Source of the DNA: Rhodospirillaceae bacterium | GTDB taxonomy: Bacteria; Pseudomonadota; Alphaproteobacteria; MPNO01; UBA2964 | NCBI GenBank assembly: GCA_002720855.1 | Contig: PBIN01000015.1 | Span: 248,001-312,000, forward strand | Length of the DNA: 64,000 nt | Direction of reading: 5' to 3' | Shown here: positions 1-7,328 of the stretch, in pieces | Numbering within the stretch: position 1 is the first letter of the stretch | Layout: each line of letters starts with the position of its first letter | Notes under the pieces: generated by a model | What the model was told of the DNA's origin: nothing | The model's input: the letters and a program-made list of their open reading frames with translations, nothing else | Databases searched by the model: none | Program-made: the position numbers and the translations under genes

Positions 1-189
1 TCAATAAATTTCGTTCAACGCAAAAAACACCGGTGTGCGAACACTCGCAGACCGATGGTCACCCCTGGGCGATAAAACCTTTACTGGCCTTGGGTTGAGC
101 GGGAATTTAAGCCTGAATCAGAGAAAGTCAAGCAAAAGCAGGGGGTCGATCCTTGACGAAAGCTAGGCGAAATGTGCCTAATTTGGATC

Positions 190-987
190 ATGTCGGAACC
201 ATCTGTATTTGCAGTTCTTCGCCACGCCGAGCGGATTTGGGCGATTCCTTCCATTCATGGCGATGCCGACAAGTTTCACGCCCTTCAAAAAACGATCTCC
301 CAGAAATTTGGCCCCGGCGACCGACTGGTTTTTCTGGGCAATATTTTAGGGCGCGGCGAGCGGGTCAAAGAAACCGTTGATGCAGTACTAGCCTTCCGAC
401 GTCTAATCCTTAGCCGCCGCAACATGCTTGGTCGTGACGTCGTTATGTTGCGGGGTGCGCAGGAGGAAATGTGGCAGAGGCTAATGCAGCTCCAATTCGC
501 GGTAAACCCATCCGAAATTCTCGACTGGATGCTTGACCAGGGTATTGGAACGACACTGGAGGCGTACGATAGCGGGCCAGAAGATGCCAGAGCAGCAATT
601 CGTCAGGGCGCAATGGCGGTAACCCATTGGACAACGAAGATACGCGCCGCATTTCAGGCTGCTGGCCATCAGGAATGGCTCAGTAGCTTGAAGCATGCGG
701 CCTACACTCGTGACGGCACTCTTCTGTTTGTAAATCGGGGCATTGATCCGGAAAGACCCTTGGACGCGCAGGCAGATGAGTTCTGGTGGGGGGCGCATGC
801 TTTCGACACCATAGAAACGTCATATAGTGGATTCGACAGGGTTGTTCGCGGCTTCGACCCCGCTGCACGAGGTTTAACCGAAACGCCGTACACGATTAGC
901 TGCGATGGGGGTTGCGGCCGGGACGGAACCTTAATGGCTGCCTGTATGGACAATGAAGGAAATGTGCTCGAAATCGTGGAGGCATAA
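190..987 (+). CDS. Metallophosphoesterase-fold protein with substituted metal ligands
   Basis: About 265 residues with the architecture of a calcineurin-like (PPP-type) phosphoesterase. Every metal-binding motif is present as a degenerate copy. The GDIHG block reads PSIHG (about residues 20-24), GDxxDRG reads GNILGRG (about 50-56), GNHE reads GAQE (about 89-92), the HAG block reads NRG, and the late VHGH block reads VRGF. The fold is probably kept but metal-dependent catalysis is unlikely. The start at 190 (MSEPSVF) is preferred because the 6 upstream residues from an ATG at 172 do not resemble the family; neither start has a clear ribosome site. The DUF1194 gene follows after 3 bp, so the two are probably co-transcribed. 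A regulatory or scaffold role is inference. Confidence 0.75.
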   Translation: MSEPSVFAVLRHAERIWAIPSIHGDADKFHALQKTISQKFGPGDRLVFLGNILGRGERVKETVDAVLAFRRLILSRRNMLGRDVVMLRGAQEEMWQRLMQLQFAVNPSEILDWMLDQGIGTTLEAYDSGPEDARAAIRQGAMAVTHWTTKIRAAFQAAGHQEWLSSLKHAAYTRDGTLLFVNRGIDPERPLDAQADEFWWGAHAFDTIETSYSGFDRVVRGFDPAARGLTETPYTISCDGGCGRDGTLMAACMDNEGNVLEIVEA

Positions 988-990
988 GCC

Positions 991-1855
991 ATGCGATGTC
1001 TGTCATTTCTGTTTTGCTTTGGCATTTTGATCGTCACCCAAACTGCGGCACAAATCGCCCCTCAAAAAGCGGTCACAGAAGTCGATCTCCAACTAGTCCT
1101 TGCCGTGGATGTGTCAGGCAGCGTCGATGAACAAGAGGCGCTTTTACAGCGAAATGGCTACATCGCGGCCATCAATGACCCGGCAGTTCTCAAGACCATT
1201 ACGTCAGGGATTTTGGGCCGTATCGCGGTCAGGGATTTTGGGCCGTATCGCGGTCACCTATTTTGAATGGGCTGGCGACGGTTGGCAGCTGCCGGTCACA
1301 GGTTGGGAGTTAATAGACAGCGCTGAGACTGCAAAGTTATTTGCGGTAAAATTACGGAACGCACCGATTGGTGCCGGTCCTTGGACATCAATTTCCGAAG
1401 CGATCGAGCGCGGTGTCACATTGATCGAAAGCAGTCCTTATCGAGGCTTGCGCCGCGTAATTGATATTTCGGGGGATGGTCCCAACAATACGGGAGGTCT
1501 TGTCGTTCCAGCGCGGGATGCCGCGATCGCAAAACGAATTACCATCAATGGGCTGCCCATTATCAATGAGAGACTTAATTTTGGACGAACGCCTATGCCG
1601 AACCTGGATTTATATTATCGTCATTGCGTCATCGGCGGCCCTGGCGCTTTCTTGATCGTGGCAAACGGCTTTAAAGATTTCGCACGGGCGATCAAACGCA
1701 AATTGATCCTGGAAATTGCTAACCTACCTGCGCCTCATAGCCCGATAAAAACAGGCCAACTCGCGCAGGCAACGGGCACCACAACAAGCACGCGTTGGGT
1801 TCCGCCCTGCACCGAAGGTGAAAAACGCTTTCGTGGCATTATTGATGATGAATAA
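991..1855 (+). pseudogene. DUF1194 (VWA-like) secreted protein gene, frameshifted
   Basis: The first part (from 991) encodes a signal peptide and the conserved opening VDLQLVLAVDVSGSVDEQEA. It runs into an out-of-frame stop at 1264-1266. The rest of the DUF1194 domain continues in the next frame to 1855, with conserved blocks ISGDGPNN, INGLPI and FARAIKRKLILEIA. The break coincides exactly with a 25-bp tandem duplication at 1203-1252; removing one copy restores a single frame. DUF1194 proteins carry a MIDAS-like DxSxS motif, visible here as DVSGS. The gene is probably inactive in this genome, or an assembly/sequencing error, or a reversible slipped-strand switch. Confidence 0.85.
1203..1252. 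repeat. Perfect 25-bp tandem duplication
   Basis: Two identical 25-bp units, 1203-1227 and 1228-1252, followed by 4 further matching bases. The unit length is not a multiple of three, and it causes the frameshift in the DUF1194 gene. Confidence 0.95.
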
Positions 1856-1919
1856 GTCGTCGTGTCACGGAACCGCAATTCAGTAGACGTATAGCGCCGT
1901 TAGACCCTATAAGGCGCCT

Positions 1920-2768
1920 ATGACTGATATCGCATTTACCAAAATGCATGGCTTGGGCAACGACTTTGTTGTCATCGATACGCGGAAAACGCCTCGTGAT
2001 CTTACGGCTTTGCAAGCGCAATCCATTGCAGATCGCCATACAGGCGTCGGATGCGATCAGTTGATTCTGCTCGAATCCCCGCCCGCAGATAGCGCGCTTC
2101 AGGATGCTGATATTTTTATGCGGATTTACAATGCCGACGGCTCCGAGGTTGATGCATGCGGCAATGCAACGCGATGTGTTGCCGACCTGATTATGGCGGA
2201 GACGACACAACCCAAGGCTAAAATTGCTACGGGCGCGGGAATTCTGATGGCCGAAGAATTTCCGGATGGTCTTGTTGCTGTCGACATGGGAAGGCCCCGG
2301 TTCGACTGGCAGGACATCCCGTTGTCCGAACAAAAAGACACGTTGCACCTCGATATCGAAGCCTGGACACTGGCGGATCCAACTGCGGTCAGCATGGGCA
2401 ATCCGCATTGCGTCTTCTTCGTCGATGATGCTGAAGCGGTGCCGCTCGACGAAATTGGACCTATTCTGGAGCATCACGAGCTGTTTCCTGAACGCGCCAA
2501 TATCGGCATCGTGCAAATCAAGAATAGTGGTGCTGTTCGTCTGCGTGTATGGGAACGCGGAGCCGGTATTACTCAAGCGTGTGGTACAGGAGCATGTGCT
2601 GCCGCCGTGGCTGCCCATCGTCGCGACCTGACCGGTCGAACGGTATTGATCGAGCTAGATGGCGGAAACCTGACCATTGATTGGCGAGCCGACGATCATG
2701 TGATTATGATTGGGCCCACGGCGATCAGCTTTAAGGGCGCGTTCAATGCAGCGCTAATTGAGGGTTAG
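1920..2768 (+). CDS. dapF: Diaminopimelate epimerase
   Basis: A 282-residue DapF, which interconverts LL- and meso-diaminopimelate in the cytosol for lysine and peptidoglycan synthesis. The N-terminus has the family signature FTKMHGLGNDFVV. The two catalytic cysteines lie in ACGNATRC (about C80) and ACGTGAC (about C221), so both halves of the cofactor-free two-base site are intact. The length is normal. It is followed by mtaB with only 4 bp between stop and start, and then ftsY, an order common in alphaproteobacteria; the three are likely one operon. Confidence 0.97.
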   Translation: MTDIAFTKMHGLGNDFVVIDTRKTPRDLTALQAQSIADRHTGVGCDQLILLESPPADSALQDADIFMRIYNADGSEVDACGNATRCVADLIMAETTQPKAKIATGAGILMAEEFPDGLVAVDMGRPRFDWQDIPLSEQKDTLHLDIEAWTLADPTAVSMGNPHCVFFVDDAEAVPLDEIGPILEHHELFPERANIGIVQIKNSGAVRLRVWERGAGITQACGTGACAAAVAAHRRDLTGRTVLIELDGGNLTIDWRADDHVIMIGPTAISFKGAFNAALIEG

Positions 2769-2772
2769 GAAA

Positions 2773-4023
2773 ATGTCTCAACCCGAAATACTCACCTTCG
2801 GCTGCCGATTAAATACCTATGAATCTGAGGTAATCCGCAACCATACCGAAGCTGCAGGCATCGATGATGTAATTGTGGTGAATACCTGTGCTGTGACGGC
2901 CGAAGCGGAACGCCAGGCTCGACAGGCAATCAGGCGCGCCCGGCGAAACAAGCCCGATGCCAAGATTGTGGTAACGGGTTGTTCAGCGCAAATAAGCCCC
3001 AGCCAGTATGACCAAATGGACGAAGTAGATGTCGTTCTTGGCAATGAAGAAAAACTCCAACTCGAAAGTTGGCAGGCTCTCGAAATTGGCAAATCTTCAA
3101 TTCGCGTAAACGACATCATGTCTGTTACCGAAACCGCCAATCACTTTATCGGTGGATTTGATGATCGCGCCCGCGCATTTGTGCAAATTCAGCAAGGCTG
3201 TGACCATCGCTGCACTTTCTGCATCATTCCGTATGGTCGCGGACCGAGCCGGTCAACGCCTGTTGGCGAGGTAATCCGCCAGGTGCGGTCGCTGGTCGAG
3301 AATGGTTATAAAGAGATCGTTCTAACCGGCGTCGATCTTACGGATTACGGCAAAGACCTTCCGGGACAACCAACTCTTGGTAATCTGAGCCGACGTCTGC
3401 TTATGCAGGTACCTGCGTTGCCGCGGTTGCGCCTGTCCTCGCTGGATCCTGTGGAAATTGATGACGATTTATTTGGGCTCATCGAGAAAGAGCGTCGGCT
3501 GTTACCCTATTTCCACCTCAGTCTACAGGCTGGGGACGATATGATTCTCAAGCGGATGAAAAGGCGCCATAACCGGAGTGATGCGATCGACATATGTTCG
3601 CGTATACGGCAATTAAGGCCCGACTCCACATTTGGTGCCGATTTGATCGCTGGTTTTCCCACAGAAACCGACGAGATGTTCGAAAATACATTGGCAATCG
3701 TTGACGAATGCGACTTAACGCATCTCCACGTTTTTCCATATTCCGAGCGAAGTGGGACACCCGCCGCTAAAATGCCGTCGGTTCCGAAAACCATCCGCCG
3801 TGAGAGAGCTTCGCAACTCCGAGCAGCCGGTCAAAAAAGATTGGCCGCTCTTATGAAATCGAAGATCGGTAAAACTGCGCAAGTTTTGGTCGAAAAGGAA
3901 AACGCGGGTCGCTGCGAACAATTCCTCACCGTAAGACTCGATCATGAAGCAGAGCCCGGAACGATTCTCCCCTGTCACATTATCGGCAGCGACGGCAATC
4001 AACTAGACGCACAAGCAGCATGA
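2773..4023 (+). CDS. mtaB: tRNA (t6A37) methylthiotransferase MtaB
   Basis: A 416-residue MiaB-family radical SAM methylthiotransferase that converts t6A37 to ms2t6A37 in tRNA. It opens with the MtaB-type signature FGCRLNTYESEVI in the N-terminal UPF0004 domain, which carries its own cluster cysteines (C at FGC, NTCAVT and TGCSAQ). The radical SAM cysteines are C143, C147 and C150 in CDHRCTFC. A C-terminal TRAM-like stretch follows. The start at 2773 is chosen for the GAGGGTTAGGA ribosome site just upstream. Its stop overlaps the ftsY start by 4 bp (ATGA), indicating translational coupling. Confidence 0.95.
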   Translation: MSQPEILTFGCRLNTYESEVIRNHTEAAGIDDVIVVNTCAVTAEAERQARQAIRRARRNKPDAKIVVTGCSAQISPSQYDQMDEVDVVLGNEEKLQLESWQALEIGKSSIRVNDIMSVTETANHFIGGFDDRARAFVQIQQGCDHRCTFCIIPYGRGPSRSTPVGEVIRQVRSLVENGYKEIVLTGVDLTDYGKDLPGQPTLGNLSRRLLMQVPALPRLRLSSLDPVEIDDDLFGLIEKERRLLPYFHLSLQAGDDMILKRMKRRHNRSDAIDICSRIRQLRPDSTFGADLIAGFPTETDEMFENTLAIVDECDLTHLHVFPYSERSGTPAAKMPSVPKTIRRERASQLRAAGQKRLAALMKSKIGKTAQVLVEKENAGRCEQFLTVRLDHEAEPGTILPCHIIGSDGNQLDAQAA

Positions 4024-4952
4024 GCGAAACGTCTGGAGGATGGCTTTCCCGTCTTAAATCAGGACTAAGCCGGACATCCGAAAAATTGTCCGGCGGCATC
4101 TCTTCTGCATTGACCGGAAAAACGCTTGATGCCCAAACCCTGGAACGGCTTGAAGAAGCATTGATCGGAGCTGATTTGGGTGTGTCGACCGCCGCGAAAC
4201 TCTCTGCGGCGCTCGCAAAAGAGAAGTTTGACAAAGAGATTAACGACACCGAGGTCAGAGAAGCACTCGCGCAAAATATTTCTAGCATTTTGGAACCGGT
4301 GGCCGTTCCGCTGGAAATTTCCGCTGCGAAGAAGCCTCACGTTATTTTGGTCGTTGGCGTCAACGGGTCAGGAAAAACAACGACGATCGGAAAACTGGCT
4401 AAAAATTGGGTCGGTCACGGAAAAACCGTTGTCCTTGCTGCTGGAGATACGTTCAGGGCCGCAGCCGTGGAACAACTCAAGATCTGGGGAGAACGCACCC
4501 ATTGCAAGGTTATCGCCCGGGATACCGGTTCTGATGCCGCGGGTCTTGCCTTCGAGGCCCTGGAGCAAGCCCGGAACGAGAACGCTGATATTCTCCTGAT
4601 CGACACAGCCGGTCGCTTACAAAATCGTGACGACCTCATGGGGGAGCTTGCGAAGATCATACGGGTGCTACAGAAGCTCGATCCCGAGGCGCCCCATAGC
4701 TGTTTGCTTGTTCTCGATGCAACCGTTGGCCAGAACGCCCATTCGCAGGTTGAAACTTTTAAAGAGATGACTGACGTGAGCGGGCTGGTAATGACCAAAT
4801 TGGACGGTACTGCCCGGGGAGGTGTCGTTGTCGCCCTCGCTGAACGGTTCGGATTGCCGGTTCATGCCGTCGGCGTGGGAGAAGGTGAAGACGATCTTCA
4901 ACCTTTTGATCATGAAATATTTGCGCGTAACCTTCTTGGTCTTAATCCTTAA
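4020..4952 (+). CDS. ftsY: Signal recognition particle receptor FtsY
   Basis: A 310-residue SRP GTPase that docks SRP-ribosome complexes at the inner membrane. It has a short N-terminal region (SGGWLSRLKSGL, amphipathic), then the helical N domain, then the G domain. The P-loop GVNGSGKTT lies at about residues 113-121, with DTAGR at about 195 and TKLD at about 259. The long acidic A domain of enterobacterial FtsY is absent, as is usual in alphaproteobacteria. It overlaps mtaB by 4 bp and closes the dapF-mtaB-ftsY operon; the converging NUDIX gene ends 12 bp downstream. Confidence 0.97.
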   Translation: MSETSGGWLSRLKSGLSRTSEKLSGGISSALTGKTLDAQTLERLEEALIGADLGVSTAAKLSAALAKEKFDKEINDTEVREALAQNISSILEPVAVPLEISAAKKPHVILVVGVNGSGKTTTIGKLAKNWVGHGKTVVLAAGDTFRAAAVEQLKIWGERTHCKVIARDTGSDAAGLAFEALEQARNENADILLIDTAGRLQNRDDLMGELAKIIRVLQKLDPEAPHSCLLVLDATVGQNAHSQVETFKEMTDVSGLVMTKLDGTARGGVVVALAERFGLPVHAVGVGEGEDDLQPFDHEIFARNLLGLNP

Positions 4953-4964
4953 CAGGAACGTACC

Positions 4965-5510
4965 CTAGTCACTCATTTGACCGAGCTCACCAGGCGGGTT
5001 TGAGCGGGTTTGAATAACGGTCTCGTTCTTGGCTTCCTTGTAATGATCGAGAGCCCACTTCACAGAGGGAAAGGCGAGGTCACCCCACGGAATATCATCC
5101 CAGTCGAAAAGCGCTACTTCTTGGCTTTCCGGACCTGCAGCAACTTCAGGTGAAATGAGATCCGCTAGATAAAATATCTGCACCTGGCTAATTCTGGGGA
5201 TGCTGTACACAGCCAAAATACCGCGTGGCTCAAATTTCGCGAACGCCTCCTCCCAAGCTTCGCGTTGCGCGCCCTCAAGGGACGTTTCTTTTTCTTCCAT
5301 ATAACCGCAAGGCAGCGTCCAGAACCCTATACGCGGATTAATCGCTCTCCGGCACAACAGAATTTTTTCATCCCACACAGCTACAGCGCCGACAACAACC
5401 TTCGGGTTTTCATAGGCAATAAAGCCGCAATCGGGGCAGACAAGGCGCTCCATATTATCGCCTTGGGGAATTTCACGAACCGACGGTCCGGCAAGGTCCT
5501 GTTTGCTCAT
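4965..5510 (-). CDS. NUDIX hydrolase with N-terminal zinc ribbon
   Basis: About 181 residues. An N-terminal rubredoxin-like knuckle (CPDCGFIAYENPK) precedes a complete Nudix box (GYMEEKETSLEGAQREAWEE, matching Gx5Ex7REUxEE). It probably cleaves a nucleoside-diphosphate-linked substrate; the substrate cannot be told from sequence. Ribbon plus Nudix resembles the NudC/ADP-ribose group but the protein is shorter than NudC. The ATG at 5510 is preferred over an in-frame TTG at 5534. It converges on ftsY and appears monocistronic. Confidence 0.88.
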   Translation of the reverse strand: MSKQDLAGPSVREIPQGDNMERLVCPDCGFIAYENPKVVVGAVAVWDEKILLCRRAINPRIGFWTLPCGYMEEKETSLEGAQREAWEEAFAKFEPRGILAVYSIPRISQVQIFYLADLISPEVAAGPESQEVALFDWDDIPWGDLAFPSVKWALDHYKEAKNETVIQTRSNPPGELGQMSD

Positions 5511-5567
5511 GCAAAAATTTAGGCCCAATTCCAAAGATCAGGCAAGTGTCACAGCAGCGTATAAGCG

Positions 5568-5813
5568 TCAGACAACGATGTCGATAAAACTGCCCCGGGG
5601 GAAGTTTTGTGCGGGTTGCAGCGGTATTTCCCTGCTAACTGTGCCGCCACCTTGGATTTCTGCTGATGAACGCGGAGCGGGCTGCAAAATTTGTTGTTTT
5701 TCAGCCGATTTTTGAACTGTTTGTGGTTGTGGCGGATTGTTTTGTATCGAACCCGATTGCGCGGCGGATCCGGACACCGTCTGAAAGAGGGCATTTCCGG
5801 GATGAATCTGCAT
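5568..5813 (-). CDS. Small low-complexity protein, function unknown
   Basis: An 81-residue protein rich in Gln, Ser, Pro and Ala, predicted to be mostly disordered, ending in PRGSFIDIVV. The start at 5813 has an AAAGGG stretch 8 bases upstream; a longer start at 5852 adds 13 residues without a good ribosome site. The non-random composition and defined tail argue for a real gene, but no domain is recognised. The rest of the gap between the NUDIX gene and the DUF2336 gene (5814-6026) is AT-rich with no clear signal. Confidence 0.42.
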   Translation of the reverse strand: MQIHPGNALFQTVSGSAAQSGSIQNNPPQPQTVQKSAEKQQILQPAPRSSAEIQGGGTVSREIPLQPAQNFPRGSFIDIVV

Positions 5814-6026
5814 ATAGAGGGCCCTTTGTCTCTCAATGTTCGAGCAATTCATATTGGGAACAGGTTAAAAGCCCGTTGATTTATATCGTTAATTGAAAAC
5901 TTTGTTGAAAAAGCAGTTCAAATTGAATTCGAAACCATCCGCAGGTTAAGGATAATTTAAGGGCTTAAGCACCACTTTGTATGCATCGTTAAAGATAAAA
6001 TGTGCATAACCTAGAAGTGGATTTGG

Positions 6027-7199
6027 ATGGCACTATTGCCTGACACCGACTTGGAAAACTTGCTCGATTTGGCACGGGATAAATCCGCCGATGGAAAGTC
6101 CCAGCTCGTTCAAATTGTAGGCGACTTGTTCTTTGAGGAATCTCGGGTTCTGAATGAACGAGAACGGTCATTAATGACCGATATTCTCAAACAACTCATT
6201 CAAGATGTAGAGCATTCTGTCCGAAAAGCGCTGGCCGATAAAATGGCCGAAGACGCCGATGCCCCAAATGATCTAATCAGTATCCTTGCCAATGACGATG
6301 AAGATGTCGCTCATAATATTCTGCTCAAGAGCGAGGTACTTCAGGACCTGGAATTGGTCGAAATCATTCAGCATCGTACTTTCGAGCACCAACTAACAAT
6401 CGCGATGCGAAACAAGGTTTCAGAAACCGTTTCGGATGCTTTGGTCGAAACCGGGAATACGGATGTTATTAAAACGCTCGTGGAAAATGAAACGGCACAA
6501 ATTTCTGACGACACAATTGAAACGATTGTCGATGCCTCCAAAACCAACGAACCCTTGCAGGGGTCATTGCTCAACCGGCCGGATTTGAGCCCCCATCTTG
6601 CAAAACGAATGTATTGGTGGGTATCAGCGGCCCTTCGAAAACACATCGTCGAACAATATCAAATCGACCCTACCGAGCTGGATCAGAAAATAGAAAGCAC
6701 AATCAAAGATCTTCTGGGAGAGCCCGAATCGGGTGGCGGTGAAGGAACCATCGATACGGGGTCACTCGAACAGGCATCGCGACTAGCCCAGAAACTCGCC
6801 GACAAACAAGCCATAACGCCGCAGGTCCTTCTTCAGACCTTGCGAAAAGGCGAGGTCAAGATGTTCGAAGGAATGTTCGGAATGCTAACTGGACTTCGAC
6901 CCAACCTCATCCGCCGCCTCGTATTTGAACCCGGGGGCGAAGGCCTCGCCATCGCCTGCAAGGCAATACAAATGACAAAACCGGATTTTGGCTCGTTGTT
7001 TCTCTTGAGCCGCTCCGCACGTCCGGGCGACAAAGTCGTTGATCCGCGCGAAGTTTCCCGCGCGATGACCTTCTTTGACCGGCTGCGTCCTGACACCGCT
7101 CAAAAGGTTGTGGAACGCTGGAAGCTTGACCCCAACTATCTGTTTGCGCTTAAGCAAATCGAGGGCGGCGGCGATCAGCAGGCAGCTGCAGCGGAGTAA
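6027..7199 (+). CDS. DUF2336 domain-containing protein
   Basis: A 390-residue cytosolic all-helical protein of the DUF2336 family, typical of Rhodospirillales and relatives; the molecular function is not established. Recognisable family features are the N-terminal NERERSLMTDILKQLI helix, the middle repeat region (LANDDEDVAHNILLKSEVL) suggestive of HEAT-like helices, and the C-terminal block FEGMFGMLTGLRPNLIRRLV. No signal peptide or membrane segment. It is single, with its own terminator at 7223-7247. A divergent paralogue lies at 37749-38891. Confidence 0.88.
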   Translation: MALLPDTDLENLLDLARDKSADGKSQLVQIVGDLFFEESRVLNERERSLMTDILKQLIQDVEHSVRKALADKMAEDADAPNDLISILANDDEDVAHNILLKSEVLQDLELVEIIQHRTFEHQLTIAMRNKVSETVSDALVETGNTDVIKTLVENETAQISDDTIETIVDASKTNEPLQGSLLNRPDLSPHLAKRMYWWVSAALRKHIVEQYQIDPTELDQKIESTIKDLLGEPESGGGEGTIDTGSLEQASRLAQKLADKQAITPQVLLQTLRKGEVKMFEGMFGMLTGLRPNLIRRLVFEPGGEGLAIACKAIQMTKPDFGSLFLLSRSARPGDKVVDPREVSRAMTFFDRLRPDTAQKVVERWKLDPNYLFALKQIEGGGDQQAAAAE

Positions 7200-7222
7200 C
7201 GAAAATCTGGCTCTATGCTGTT

Positions 7223-7247
7223 ATCCCGCAAAGCGGGATTTTTTTTT
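7223..7247 (+). terminator. Rho-independent terminator after DUF2336 gene
   Basis: Perfect 7-bp stem ATCCCGC / GCGGGAT (7223-7229 with 7233-7239), loop AAA, then a run of Ts to 7247. It lies 23 bp after the DUF2336 stop. Confidence 0.92.
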
Positions 7248-7328
7248 GTATCTGCGGATTGAAGTTTTGCACTTTCAAGCGTTAAAACATTCTGACAAAT
7301 TGCAGCGTCAATTTCAGAGGTGACGGCT

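Noticed and set aside
1-171. Tail of an upstream gene at the window start
   Set aside because: Frame 3 is open to about position 98, but nothing recognisable supports a gene.
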